Below are positions 27,722 to 35,816 of a DNA stretch of 64,000 bases, one piece after another. The position numbers were made by a program, and so were the translations under genes. The stretch covers positions 1 through 64,000 of the forward strand of contig JAFGRD010000008.1 in assembly GCA_016935315.1 (NCBI GenBank), read 5' to 3'. The notes beneath the pieces are model-generated. The model did no database searches and was not told the origin of the DNA. It saw only the letters and a program-made list of their open reading frames with translations. Within the stretch, counting starts at the first letter, position 1. The number at the start of each line of letters is the position of its first letter. This stretch comes from Pirellulales bacterium. GTDB lineage: Bacteria > Planctomycetota > Planctomycetia > Pirellulales > Thermoguttaceae.

Positions 27722-29425
27722 TCACGGGCGTGTGGGAGGTTGGGCAGGGGACTTCGGCGGCTGCCGGAGTTTGACCTTCTCCGCCCAGCGGTCCCACATC
27801 GCGGCCATCTGCGCGACGCGCTGCGGATGCCGGTCGGCCAGATCGGTCGTCTCGGTGCGATCGGTGGCCATGTCATACAACTCCCACCGTCGGCGCTCGG
27901 CCGCGACCAGCTTCCAGTTGCCTTGGCGCACGGCCCGGCCCCCTTCGTGCTCGAAGTACAGAACCGGATGGCCCTGGCGTCTTTCGCCTCGCAGGATGGG
28001 CACCAGCGAGCGGCCTTCGACCGGGAGAACGTCGTGCCCGCCAAAGGTCTGCGGGTACTCGGCTCCGGCCAACTCCAGGCAGGTCGGCATCACGTCGATC
28101 ACGTGGCCCGTCTGCGCCGTCACGCCGCCGGGCGGGGTCTTCAGGCCGGCCGGCCAGTGGACGATCAGCGGCGTGTGGTTGCCGCCCTCGAACGACTCCT
28201 TCTTCCAGTAGCGAAACGGCGTGTTGGCCGCGTTGGCCCAATAGGCGCCGATGCCCGTGTAGGTCGTCTCCCCGCCGATCTCCTCGGGCGCGAAGCCCCG
28301 ATAGCGAACGGGCGTGCCGTCGCGGGTGGCCCCCGTGCGGTCGTAACCGGGCTCGGCGGGCACCTCGGGCGAGGCGCCGTTGTCCGCCAGAACGAAGAGG
28401 ATCGTGTCGTCGAGACGCCCGGTCGCCTCCAGCGCCGCGAGCACGCGGCCGACCCCCTGGTCCACCCGGTCGACCATGGCCGCGTGCACGGCCATCTTGG
28501 CCGCCTGGAGCTTCCGCCCCGGCCGGTCCAACTCGTCCCAATCGCTTCCGCGGCCCATCAACTCGGGCAACGGCGTGCTGGCCGGATCGAACAGGCCCTT
28601 TTCGATCTGTCGCCGGTAGCGGGCCTCGCGCAGCGCGTGCCAGCCGTCCCGGTACGCGTCGCGGTATTTCGCGATATCCTCCGGCAAGGCGTGCAGAGGC
28701 CAGTGCGGCGCGCAATGGGCGACGTACAGAAAGAACGGCCGGTCCCGCCGTGCCATGTCGCGGACGCAGCGGACCGCGTAGTCGGTGATCGCGTCGGTAA
28801 TGTAGTAACCGTCGGGCACCTCCTTGACGGGCCGCTCTCCCTCGACCAGCGAGAAGGGATCGTAGTAGTCGATTACGCCCCAGATGATGCCGTAGTGGCG
28901 TTGAAAGCCGCGGTGGATCGGATAGCTGTCGATCGGGCCGAACGGCTGCCCCGGCGGATCGATCTGGTGGTTGACCCATCGCAGGTGGTCCGCGTCCAGA
29001 GTAAGCGTCTTGGAAAGGTGCCACTTCCCGGCCATGGCCGTCTGGTAACCGGCCGCCCGCAGAACCTCGGCGATGGTGACGCCGTCGTGGGTGAGGCTGC
29101 GGCCGTTGTACCGCAGGCCGACCTGGTGCGGATACAGCCCGGTCATCAGAGCCGCGCGCGTCGGACAACAACGCGACGCGTTGTAGAACTGCGTGAAGCG
29201 CAACCCGTTCTCGGCCAGACGATCCATGTTCGGTGTCTGGATCTCGCCACCGTAGCAGCCCAGGTCGGAGAAGCCCAGGTCGTCGAGCAGGATCACGAGG
29301 ATGTTGGGCCGCGGGGCCGCAGCGCCTGGCTCCGCGGCTCCGCCCCGGCGGGCCGGCCAGCCAAAGATCAACAGGCCGCCGCTCAGGATCAGCGGCAGCA
29401 GGAATCGTCGCGACGATCGATGCAT
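27722..29425 (-). CDS. Formylglycine-dependent sulfatase (arylsulfatase family)
   Basis: The start has AGGGAG upstream and a signal peptide (RRFLLPLILSGGLLIFGW). The sulfatase core begins NILVILLDDLGFSDLGCYG (metal Asp pair). The active-site motif is C-C-P-T-R (Cys86 would become formylglycine), followed by AALMTGLYPHQVG. Later elements are AGKWHLSK (catalytic Lys/His), LFVLADNGASPE and the C-terminal subdomain with VRQGNWKLVAAERRRWELYD. The 567 residues are full length. Maturation needs a formylglycine-generating enzyme encoded elsewhere. Likely role: removing sulfate from polysaccharide outside the cytoplasm. Confidence 0.93.
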   Translation of the reverse strand: MHRSSRRFLLPLILSGGLLIFGWPARRGGAAEPGAAAPRPNILVILLDDLGFSDLGCYGGEIQTPNMDRLAENGLRFTQFYNASRCCPTRAALMTGLYPHQVGLRYNGRSLTHDGVTIAEVLRAAGYQTAMAGKWHLSKTLTLDADHLRWVNHQIDPPGQPFGPIDSYPIHRGFQRHYGIIWGVIDYYDPFSLVEGERPVKEVPDGYYITDAITDYAVRCVRDMARRDRPFFLYVAHCAPHWPLHALPEDIAKYRDAYRDGWHALREARYRRQIEKGLFDPASTPLPELMGRGSDWDELDRPGRKLQAAKMAVHAAMVDRVDQGVGRVLAALEATGRLDDTILFVLADNGASPEVPAEPGYDRTGATRDGTPVRYRGFAPEEIGGETTYTGIGAYWANAANTPFRYWKKESFEGGNHTPLIVHWPAGLKTPPGGVTAQTGHVIDVMPTCLELAGAEYPQTFGGHDVLPVEGRSLVPILRGERRQGHPVLYFEHEGGRAVRQGNWKLVAAERRRWELYDMATDRTETTDLADRHPQRVAQMAAMWDRWAEKVKLRQPPKSPAQPPTRP

Positions 29426-29487
29426 CGGTGATAGCTCCCTGTGGATGGGTACCCTTCGCCCCGGGCCGTTGGCTGTTATCTTAACGG

Positions 29488-29540
29488 CTGGGCGGCCCTG
29501 TGGCCAATTGGGGGCGGCCCCGTGGCCGATTGGGAGCGGC
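29488..29540. repeat. ~22-bp tandem duplication
   Basis: gggcggccctgtggccaatt is followed directly by the near-copy gggcggccccgtggccgatt and then a partial third copy (gggagcggcccgt). It lies in the gap upstream of the minus-strand sulfatase. It is probably a slippage duplication; a regulatory role is possible but not supported. Confidence 0.6.
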
Positions 29541-29622
29541 CCGTCCCGCGTATCCCGACGACCGTACACCGCAGAATGCCGTGCCAAGAGAGTCCGATTG
29601 ATGCCGATTCCTGCCGGCGCAG

Positions 29623-30141
29623 GTGGCGGCGCCGGTGGACCTCGACGCGGCGGAAAGCCAAGCCGCGGCTCCCGGCACGGACTCGGCTCCCGCCATGGGC
29701 GATCCTTACGACCCGGCGCCCGTTGTCCTGCACTCCGACGTGGACGCCCAGGAAGTGTCGATCGACTGGTGGGAGCAGATCATGGCCGGCGGCTGGACGA
29801 TGGTCCCGCTGGTCGTGCTGTCGGTGGCCGGCGTCTTCATCAGCGTGCAACGGCTGTTGACCATTCGGGTAAGCCGTATTGCCCCGCTGGAGCTGGAGCC
29901 GGCGGTGATGTACGTCGCCGTGGGCACCGACGACAGCGGGAAGGTCTGGATCAACGGCAAGGAGATCTGGCAGGACCGCGGCATGAGTTGGTACCACATC
30001 GACGAGCACATTCAGCCGTTCCGCTTCCGGCAGGGCGTCAACCGCGTGCTCGTCCGCCTGGAAAACGACGGCGGCGGCGCCACCGGGTTCAGCTTCCTCG
30101 TCTGCCCGGTGGAGGCGCTCAGCCAGGACGCGAAACCGTGA
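29623..30141 (+). CDS. Chimeric ORF: TolQ/ExbB-like N-end plus sugar-binding-like C-end
   Basis: Residues ~45-85 (SIDWWEQIMAGGWTMVPLVV, LSVAGVFISVQRLLTIR) match the first membrane helix of MotA/TolQ/ExbB proton-channel proteins. The rest of that family's ~200 residues, including helices 2 and 3, is missing. It is replaced by MYVAVGTDDSGKVWINGKEI, WQDRGMSWYHIDEHIQPFRF and RQGVNRVLVRLENDGGGATG, the signature of galactose-binding/PA14-like modules at the ends of planctomycete enzymes. The GTG start lacks a clear ribosome site. It may be a genuine anchored binding protein, or a fusion of two broken genes. Confidence 0.45.
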   Translation: MAAPVDLDAAESQAAAPGTDSAPAMGDPYDPAPVVLHSDVDAQEVSIDWWEQIMAGGWTMVPLVVLSVAGVFISVQRLLTIRVSRIAPLELEPAVMYVAVGTDDSGKVWINGKEIWQDRGMSWYHIDEHIQPFRFRQGVNRVLVRLENDGGGATGFSFLVCPVEALSQDAKP

Positions 30142-31566
30142 TCGCGGTCGTCCGATCGTGCGGTGACCGCCGACTGCAGCAGCGGTGCCCTCGATGCAGG
30201 GTGACATAAGCCACGACCGCGGGCAATATCGATGTGTCCAGACACGGCAGGGCCATCTGCCTCGATGCGTCAGGGCACTCCCTTCCGAGAATGGCCCCGA
30301 CGAACAGATACACGATCCAGCCGGCCAGGGTGCAGGCATCGCGGAGTCCGGGAGCCGCATCGCAACTATTCCGATTGGGCAAGGTGCGTGCGCGCTGCGC
30401 ATCCGCCCGGATAGCGCAAGGGTTGCCCGTTGTTCCCGGGAATCGGCGGGCGGCCCCGGGCGCGGATTCGCAGGTTCTGCGGGATTCGTCCGGCACCGGC
30501 GTTTGGGGTATTTTACCCAGCATCGGAATCCGTGCCGATCAAGAAGAGCGTGCGTGCGCTGCCCGCGCGACGCCGAAAGATTTTTTCTCCGGCCCCAATC
30601 GCTTGGCAGCAGCGGAGTTCAGCCGAAGCGGCTCGATCCGCGCGGGGCATTCTTGCCGAACTTGTTTTGACTTCGCGCCATCATCGTGTATAACCAATTG
30701 CCGGAGGACAACAACGTGGAATTCGACGGCCGTTTCTTGCGATGGCCGCGCGTTGTTTCCGAAAAGGCCCCAAGAGTCCCGAGCGCGGTGATAGGAGTCG
30801 TCGAGTCGCCGACCGATTCGTGGTGTGCGGCGCAGTGCGAACCGGATAAGCCCTCGGCCGTGGTCGTCCTCCGGCAAGGTGAGAAGAACCCGCGGAACCA
30901 CGCAGCACGCATCACCGTCGCTCGGACTCGTACTCGATCCACCGTACCCGATGATCCGCTTGATCGGCCCCTTGTACCACGGTTGGACCCACTCGCGCAG
31001 CGTGAGGTTGGCGCGATCGGGGCCTGAGCCGGGGGCACTCAGCCGCCAACTGAGTGCCCTGAAACGTCGTCGGCAGTTGCGAGTGCAACAGCAGCAACTG
31101 CAGGCCGGCGAGGTCGGATGTTTGGCACTGCCGCCCTATCCGCCCCGACCCCGGCCGCCTCCATAGTCCGGACCTTTTGTTTGTCTCAGATCCATCCATC
31201 CAACAGGAGGACGCATCGAACGCTTGTCCGGCCCGGCCGCTTCGCGAAAGGGCCATGCACATTCCCTTTTTTCCCGTCATCGGTAGATAGGAGTCCGTTG
31301 TCAGTTTCCGTAACCAAATAGATTCGCCGGCGCGTTTGCCGCTTTCGGACGCGCAATGATCCGAGGGCTCGCCGATTCCTCATCGAGCAGCTCCCACAGC
31401 GTGCAGTGGCACGCCTCCCGTCCCAAGCGGCAAACGCGTTTTTTCTTTTCTTGCCATCCGCCGCGCGCCGGCTGGCGTTTACTCGCGCGGCGTCTTGGGC
31501 TATCCTGGCGGCACATCGACTCGCCTGGCGCGTCGTCTGATTCCCCTGGCCCCTGCCGCCCGACCC
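30142..31566. other. 1.4-kb gene-poor region
   Basis: No gene is well supported here. The best candidate is a 103-codon frame at 30716-31027 (plus), starting GTG with GGAGG eight bases upstream; its protein (EFDGRFLRWPRVVSEKAPRV ...) has no recognised domain and an arginine-rich, low-complexity end. A plus-strand frame ending at 31166 carries a Gln/Arg-rich helix (RRRQLRVQQQQLQAGEVG). On the minus strand a short hydrophobic stretch (LAGWIVYLFVGAILG) occurs near 30340. These could be decayed gene pieces. Base composition remains GC-rich until AT-rich runs near 31440. Confidence 0.4.
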
Positions 31567-32181
31567 ATGCGACCCTGGCTGCGAGTGCTGATTGTTTGCG
31601 TGCTGGCGGGCTGCGTCGTGCTCAGTGCGATGGTGTTTGCCTATCGCGGACCGCTGGTGCGGCAATGGCACTGTTACCAGGTGGGCACCGCCGAAACGCT
31701 CGACCGGGCGCGGCAGGAGATCGCCTGGTTCGAGACGGGCGCCGACCGCGAGGCTCGCATCGCGGAGTTGGTGCGCACCTGGGGAACCGGCAACGCGCGG
31801 TTCGACCTCCATCTGGCCCGATATCTCTACGACCCCGCCGGCAGTGATCTGTTGCGCGAGCGTTTCGCCGGCGAGTTGGGCCGCCGCGAGGAAGCCTTGC
31901 CGCGCTGGGCCCGCTGGTGGGCCTATCGGGCGCCGGAAGAGCCGGACCGGCACATGGCCTCGATCCTCGGCTCGCTGGAGGTGTTGGCCACCGCCGATCC
32001 GCCCAGAACAATCACCTGGCGCGAGGTGCTCGATCTCCAGGCCGTGTTCCAGCTAACCGGCAAACCGCGGCGCGCCCGGGGTCTGACGCCCACCAACTGG
32101 CAAGATCATTACCGGGTCTGGAACGAATCCCGGCCCGATCCGTTCCCCCACGTTGCCCGACCGGAGCAGCCGTTTGACTGA
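31567..32181 (+). CDS. Hypothetical single-pass membrane protein
   Basis: The 204-residue protein has an N-terminal membrane helix (LRVLIVCVLAGCVVLSAMVF) followed by a soluble helical region rich in Arg and Glu. Examples are LVRQWHCYQVGTAETLDRA, RQEIAWFETGADREARIAEL and PRWARWWAYRAPEEPDRHM. It ends with an aromatic stretch (NWQDHYRVWNESRPDPFPH). I do not recognise the family. The stop overlaps the start of the DNA methyltransferase gene, so the two are translated from one mRNA. A link in function is possible but not shown. Confidence 0.7.
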   Translation: MRPWLRVLIVCVLAGCVVLSAMVFAYRGPLVRQWHCYQVGTAETLDRARQEIAWFETGADREARIAELVRTWGTGNARFDLHLARYLYDPAGSDLLRERFAGELGRREEALPRWARWWAYRAPEEPDRHMASILGSLEVLATADPPRTITWREVLDLQAVFQLTGKPRRARGLTPTNWQDHYRVWNESRPDPFPHVARPEQPFD

Positions 32182-33841
32182 TTGCAATCTGAGCGACTGC
32201 GATTTGCCGGCCGATTCGGCTCCGCCCGGCGTTGCCACCGAAAGGGGCCTTGCCGCGGTCGCCGTGGCACTTGGCGCCAGCCGGGTCCGGGGATGGTCGC
32301 CGCAGGAGCAACGGCTGGCCGGAAATCTCCCGGCGGCCGACCGGCGGATCGTCGACGAGATGCGGCAGCGGATCCATCGCGGCGAAGACCCGTTGGGCGA
32401 GCTCTTCTGCCGGATCCGTTCGCCGCAGACTCGCCGACGCCGAGGCGCCACGTTCACACCCCGCGGCATCGTGCAGGCCATGGTCGATTGGGCCGGCCAG
32501 CTCGGCTCGCCGATCCGGGTAGTCGATCCGGGCACCGGCTCCGGCCGGTTCCTGATCGCGGCCGCCAAGCGTTTTCCCGACGCGTCGCTGGTCGGCATGG
32601 AGGTCGATCCGCTGGCGGCGGTGCTGGCTCGGGCGAACCTCGCCGTCTTGGGATTGGCCGATCGGGCGGAACTGATTCTGGGCGACTATCGCGGTGTTGG
32701 CCTGGCGCGGACACCGGGCCGAACGCTGTTTGTCGGCAATCCGCCGTACGTGCGTCACCATCTGATCGGGCCCCGGTGGAAGCAGTGGCTGGTGACCGAG
32801 GCGGCCCGGCACGGATTGCCGGCCAGCCGCCTGGCCGGCCTGCACGCCCATTTCTATCTGGCCACGGTTTCGCACGCGGCGCCGGGCGACTTCGGCACGC
32901 TGATCACCGCGGCCGAATGGCTGGACGTCAACTACGGCGAGCTGGTCCGCCGGCTGTTCCTGGGCCCGTTGGGCGGGCGGGGCATCGTCATCCTGGAGCC
33001 CACGGCAAGGCCCTTTCCCGATGCGGCCGTCACGGGCGCGATCACGCAGTTCGAGATCGGCAGCCGGTGCGAATTCGTGCGGCTGAAGCGCGTCAAGGTA
33101 GCCGAGGGCTTCCACGCCCAACACGGCGAGCAAGCAGTTTCTCGCGAGCATCTCCAGCGGCAGCGGCGCTGGTCCGGGCTGGCCAGGCCGCCACGAAAGG
33201 TCCCGGCCGGCTACGTCGAGCTGGGCGAGATCTGCCGCGTCCACCGGGGACAAGTGACCGGGGCCAACAAGTTCTGGATCGAAGGACCGCACAGCGAAGG
33301 CCTTCCGCAGTGCGTGTTCTACGCGACGGTGACCAGGGCCCGCGAGCTGTTCCACGCCGGCAAGGTCCTGAGCGACGCCTCGGCACTGCGGCGCGTGATC
33401 GACTTGCCGGTCGACCTGAGCGGTTTCGACCGGTCGCAGCGCAGCGTGATCGCCCGGTTTCTCCGGCACGCCCGGGCGTTGGGCGTGCCGCTGGGATACG
33501 TGGCCTGCAACCGCAGGGCCTGGTGGTCGGTCGGGCTGCACCGTCCCGCCCCGATCCTGGCGACGTACATGGCCCGCCGCCCGCCGGCGTTCGTACTCAA
33601 TCACGCGGCGGCCCGCCATCTGAACATCGCCCACGGAATCTACCCGCGCGAGAGGCTCGGCCGACGGGTGCTTCGCCGATTGGTCGCCTGTCTGTGCGAA
33701 GCGGCACAAACGGCCGACGGCCGCACCTATGCGGGCGGTCTGACGAAGTTCGAGCCGCGCGAGATGGAGCGCATCCGGGTGCCCGGCCCGGAGTTGCTCC
33801 GGCAGTTCAACGACCGACTCGCACGAGAATGCGCAAGTTGA
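32174..33841 (+). CDS. Solitary gamma-class N6-adenine DNA methyltransferase
   Basis: The AdoMet motif (IRVVDPGTGSGRFLIAAA, about residues 115-130) precedes the catalytic TLFVGNPPYVRHH (about 185-195), the gamma order of TaqI- and Eco57I-like adenine methyltransferases. The C-terminal half (VPAGYVELGEICRVHRGQVT, LGYVACNRRAWWSVGL, AFVLNHAAARHLNIAHGIYP) looks like the target-recognition part. A TTG start at 32174 has GGAG eight bases upstream; TTG 32153 is the other choice. No nuclease gene is adjacent and no nuclease motif is evident in the protein. It is probably an orphan methylase or the survivor of a restriction system. Confidence 0.85.
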   Translation: MTDCNLSDCDLPADSAPPGVATERGLAAVAVALGASRVRGWSPQEQRLAGNLPAADRRIVDEMRQRIHRGEDPLGELFCRIRSPQTRRRRGATFTPRGIVQAMVDWAGQLGSPIRVVDPGTGSGRFLIAAAKRFPDASLVGMEVDPLAAVLARANLAVLGLADRAELILGDYRGVGLARTPGRTLFVGNPPYVRHHLIGPRWKQWLVTEAARHGLPASRLAGLHAHFYLATVSHAAPGDFGTLITAAEWLDVNYGELVRRLFLGPLGGRGIVILEPTARPFPDAAVTGAITQFEIGSRCEFVRLKRVKVAEGFHAQHGEQAVSREHLQRQRRWSGLARPPRKVPAGYVELGEICRVHRGQVTGANKFWIEGPHSEGLPQCVFYATVTRARELFHAGKVLSDASALRRVIDLPVDLSGFDRSQRSVIARFLRHARALGVPLGYVACNRRAWWSVGLHRPAPILATYMARRPPAFVLNHAAARHLNIAHGIYPRERLGRRVLRRLVACLCEAAQTADGRTYAGGLTKFEPREMERIRVPGPELLRQFNDRLARECAS

Positions 33842-33854
33842 TCTGTGGCGAGTC

Positions 33855-34175
33855 CTACGGACCGATACTGGGCGGATTCACGGCGAGGAAGTCGCGTGGG
33901 CCGCGGTTGGTGTAGTAGGGATAGGTGATCGCGCCGGTGGGCGGGCCGGGGACGAACGGCGCCCGGCGGCACAGGCCGCAACCATGTCCGCCACACGCCT
34001 GGCAGGCGGCAACGCCGCAGGCGTCGCAGTCCGAGGCACAGGTCTGGCAGTTCTCCGGAACGTTTGCGCAACTGCCTTGAATGCAGTCGGTCACGCGATG
34101 GCCCTGGTGGCCGCAACACCCGGCCAAGGCCGTCACGACGGTCACTGCCAGTAACAGGAAGAAAGCACGTTTCAT
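33855..34175 (-). CDS. Small Cys-rich lipoprotein
   Basis: An AAAGGA site precedes the ATG. The signal peptide ends in VVTALAGCCGHQ, a lipobox. The next ~55 residues carry about 15 cysteines in CxxC-like spacing (CIQGSCANVPENCQTCASD, CDACGVAACQACGGHGCGLC), suggesting metal binding or dense disulfides. A Pro/Tyr tail (PFVPGPPTGAITYPYYTNRG) follows and resembles ends of other planctomycete envelope proteins. 106 residues; function unknown. It faces the DNA methyltransferase gene, with 13 bp between them. Confidence 0.7.
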   Translation of the reverse strand: MKRAFFLLLAVTVVTALAGCCGHQGHRVTDCIQGSCANVPENCQTCASDCDACGVAACQACGGHGCGLCRRAPFVPGPPTGAITYPYYTNRGPRDFLAVNPPSIGP

Positions 34176-34422
34176 ATCCGACGATTCCTTTCTGAAGGTC
34201 TGTGGTCTTCTCCCGAGTCGGTCGATATCGGGCCTCCTTGAGAAGTCATCGGCCCGGCAACCGGCGCAGTCCAGAAAATCGTTAGAACCCACGCACGCCA
34301 CAGAACCGATAGGATCGAGTGTCCCCTGAAGGCGGCCCCAACCGGCGACAGAATAGATAAAGGGCGCCGAGATTAACGAGGCGCTGGACGAAAAGCCGGG
34401 GAATTGATACCGTTGACCCATT

Positions 34423-35289
34423 ATGGTTGCTTCCATTGAGTACATCGAGAAAGTGATTGCCGCGTTCGGCCAGGCGGCCGGGGCCAATCGCCAGACGCCC
34501 GGCCGCGAGGGCAACATCGTGGTGCTGACGCCCGAGTTGGCCGAGGACGTGATGATCACGGGCGATTTGCACGGGCATCGTCGCAACTTCAACCTGATCA
34601 AGAAGATCGCTCGGCTGGATCATCATCCCGGACGCCACCTGATCTTGCAGGAAGTCTGCCACGGCGGCCCCACGTACCCTCAGAACGGAGGGTGTATGTC
34701 GCACACGATGCTTGAGGACGTGGCCAAGCTCAAGGTCCAGTATCCCGGCCGGATCCATTTCATCCTTGGCAACCACGAGCTGGCCGAGTTGGCCGACTAT
34801 CCGATCCAGAAGAACCGGCAGATGCTCAATCTGCTGTTCCGGCTCGGGCTCCAGCAGATGTACGGCCCGGCCGCCGACAAGGTCCGGGATTCGTTCTTCC
34901 CCTTCCTGAGGTCCTGTCCGCTGGCGGTCGTGCTGCCGGGCGGCGTCTTCGTGACCCATAGCGTGCCCGAAAACGTGGATACCCAGGGCTTCGACAAAAC
35001 GATCTTCACGCGCGAGCTGGAAGACCTCGACTTCTACGAGCGGACCGGCATTTTCCAACTGGTTTGGGGGCGCGACTACCGCCAGGAGAACGCCGACGCG
35101 TTTTCCCAACTGGTGGGGGCCAAGGTGCTGATCAACGGTCACGAGCCATGTCCCGAGGGGTTCAACGCGCCGAACCAGACCCAGATCATCCTCGATTGCT
35201 GTGCCGAGAAGGCCTCGTACGCGATCCTGCCGACCAACGTGGCGCTGACCCACAACGAAATACTCCAGCGTGTGAAGAAGCTGGCGTAG
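34423..35289 (+). CDS. Calcineurin-like metallophosphoesterase
   Basis: The metal-binding motifs are in order: VMITGDLHGHRRNFNLI (GD-x-H-G, about residue 47), IHFILGNHELAELADYP (GNHE, about 116), GGVFVTHSVPEN (His) and KVLINGHEPCPEGF (GHEP). The 288-residue protein is a soluble serine/threonine-phosphatase-like or nucleotide phosphoesterase. The insert QEVCHGGPTYPQNGGC is unusual and would lie near the active site. Substrate unknown. A small membrane protein gene follows after 11 bp. Confidence 0.88.
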   Translation: MVASIEYIEKVIAAFGQAAGANRQTPGREGNIVVLTPELAEDVMITGDLHGHRRNFNLIKKIARLDHHPGRHLILQEVCHGGPTYPQNGGCMSHTMLEDVAKLKVQYPGRIHFILGNHELAELADYPIQKNRQMLNLLFRLGLQQMYGPAADKVRDSFFPFLRSCPLAVVLPGGVFVTHSVPENVDTQGFDKTIFTRELEDLDFYERTGIFQLVWGRDYRQENADAFSQLVGAKVLINGHEPCPEGFNAPNQTQIILDCCAEKASYAILPTNVALTHNEILQRVKKLA

Positions 35290-35300
35290 AGGGCGAGCCG

Positions 35301-35549
35301 ATGCCGGACGCCGAACCCGAGAAGCCACGGCCGCCGTTCCAGTTCAGTCTCGCCGGGCTGCTGCTGGTCACGGTTATGGTCAGCGTGCTCGCCGCGGCGT
35401 TCGGGGGCATGTTGCGGGCCCACGCCGGCAGCCTGTCGACGCCGCCCGGCGTCTATCGCCTGATGGCGGTCGTTTCCCCGCTAGCCGTGCTGATCGTGGT
35501 CAGTCTCTGGTACTCCGCAGTGCGTTGGTTCAAGCGGCGCGGCCGCTAA
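35301..35549 (+). CDS. Small two-helix membrane protein
   Basis: The 82-residue protein starts 11 bases after the phosphoesterase stop. It has two hydrophobic segments (FSLAGLLLVTVMVSVLAAAF and LMAVVSPLAVLIVVSLWYS) and a basic tail (RWFKRRGR). The opening RPPFQFSLAGLLLVTVMVSV resembles N-termini of many short planctomycete membrane proteins. No function is assigned. Confidence 0.65.
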   Translation: MPDAEPEKPRPPFQFSLAGLLLVTVMVSVLAAAFGGMLRAHAGSLSTPPGVYRLMAVVSPLAVLIVVSLWYSAVRWFKRRGR

Positions 35550-35816
35550 GCGCGATAATAGGATAGGGGCCGCTTCGGGACTGGATTCCTGCAAGACGCC
35601 ATTCCTGCAAGAAGTCCTGGACTTGCCGTTTTGCAGAAGTGCGGTCGGCACCGCAGAGAGCCTGGGCTGTCTGGGAAACTCGGGTAATCGCCGGCCATCA
35701 CGCCCGTGGGTCGATCTTGGTGCAACGGCCCGAATCTGCTAAAAGAGCGGCTTTCAATCGGCTTCTTGTGCGCATGGGGGCCGGCCGCACGTTGTCCGTC
35801 GGGGGTGAAATCAGGG

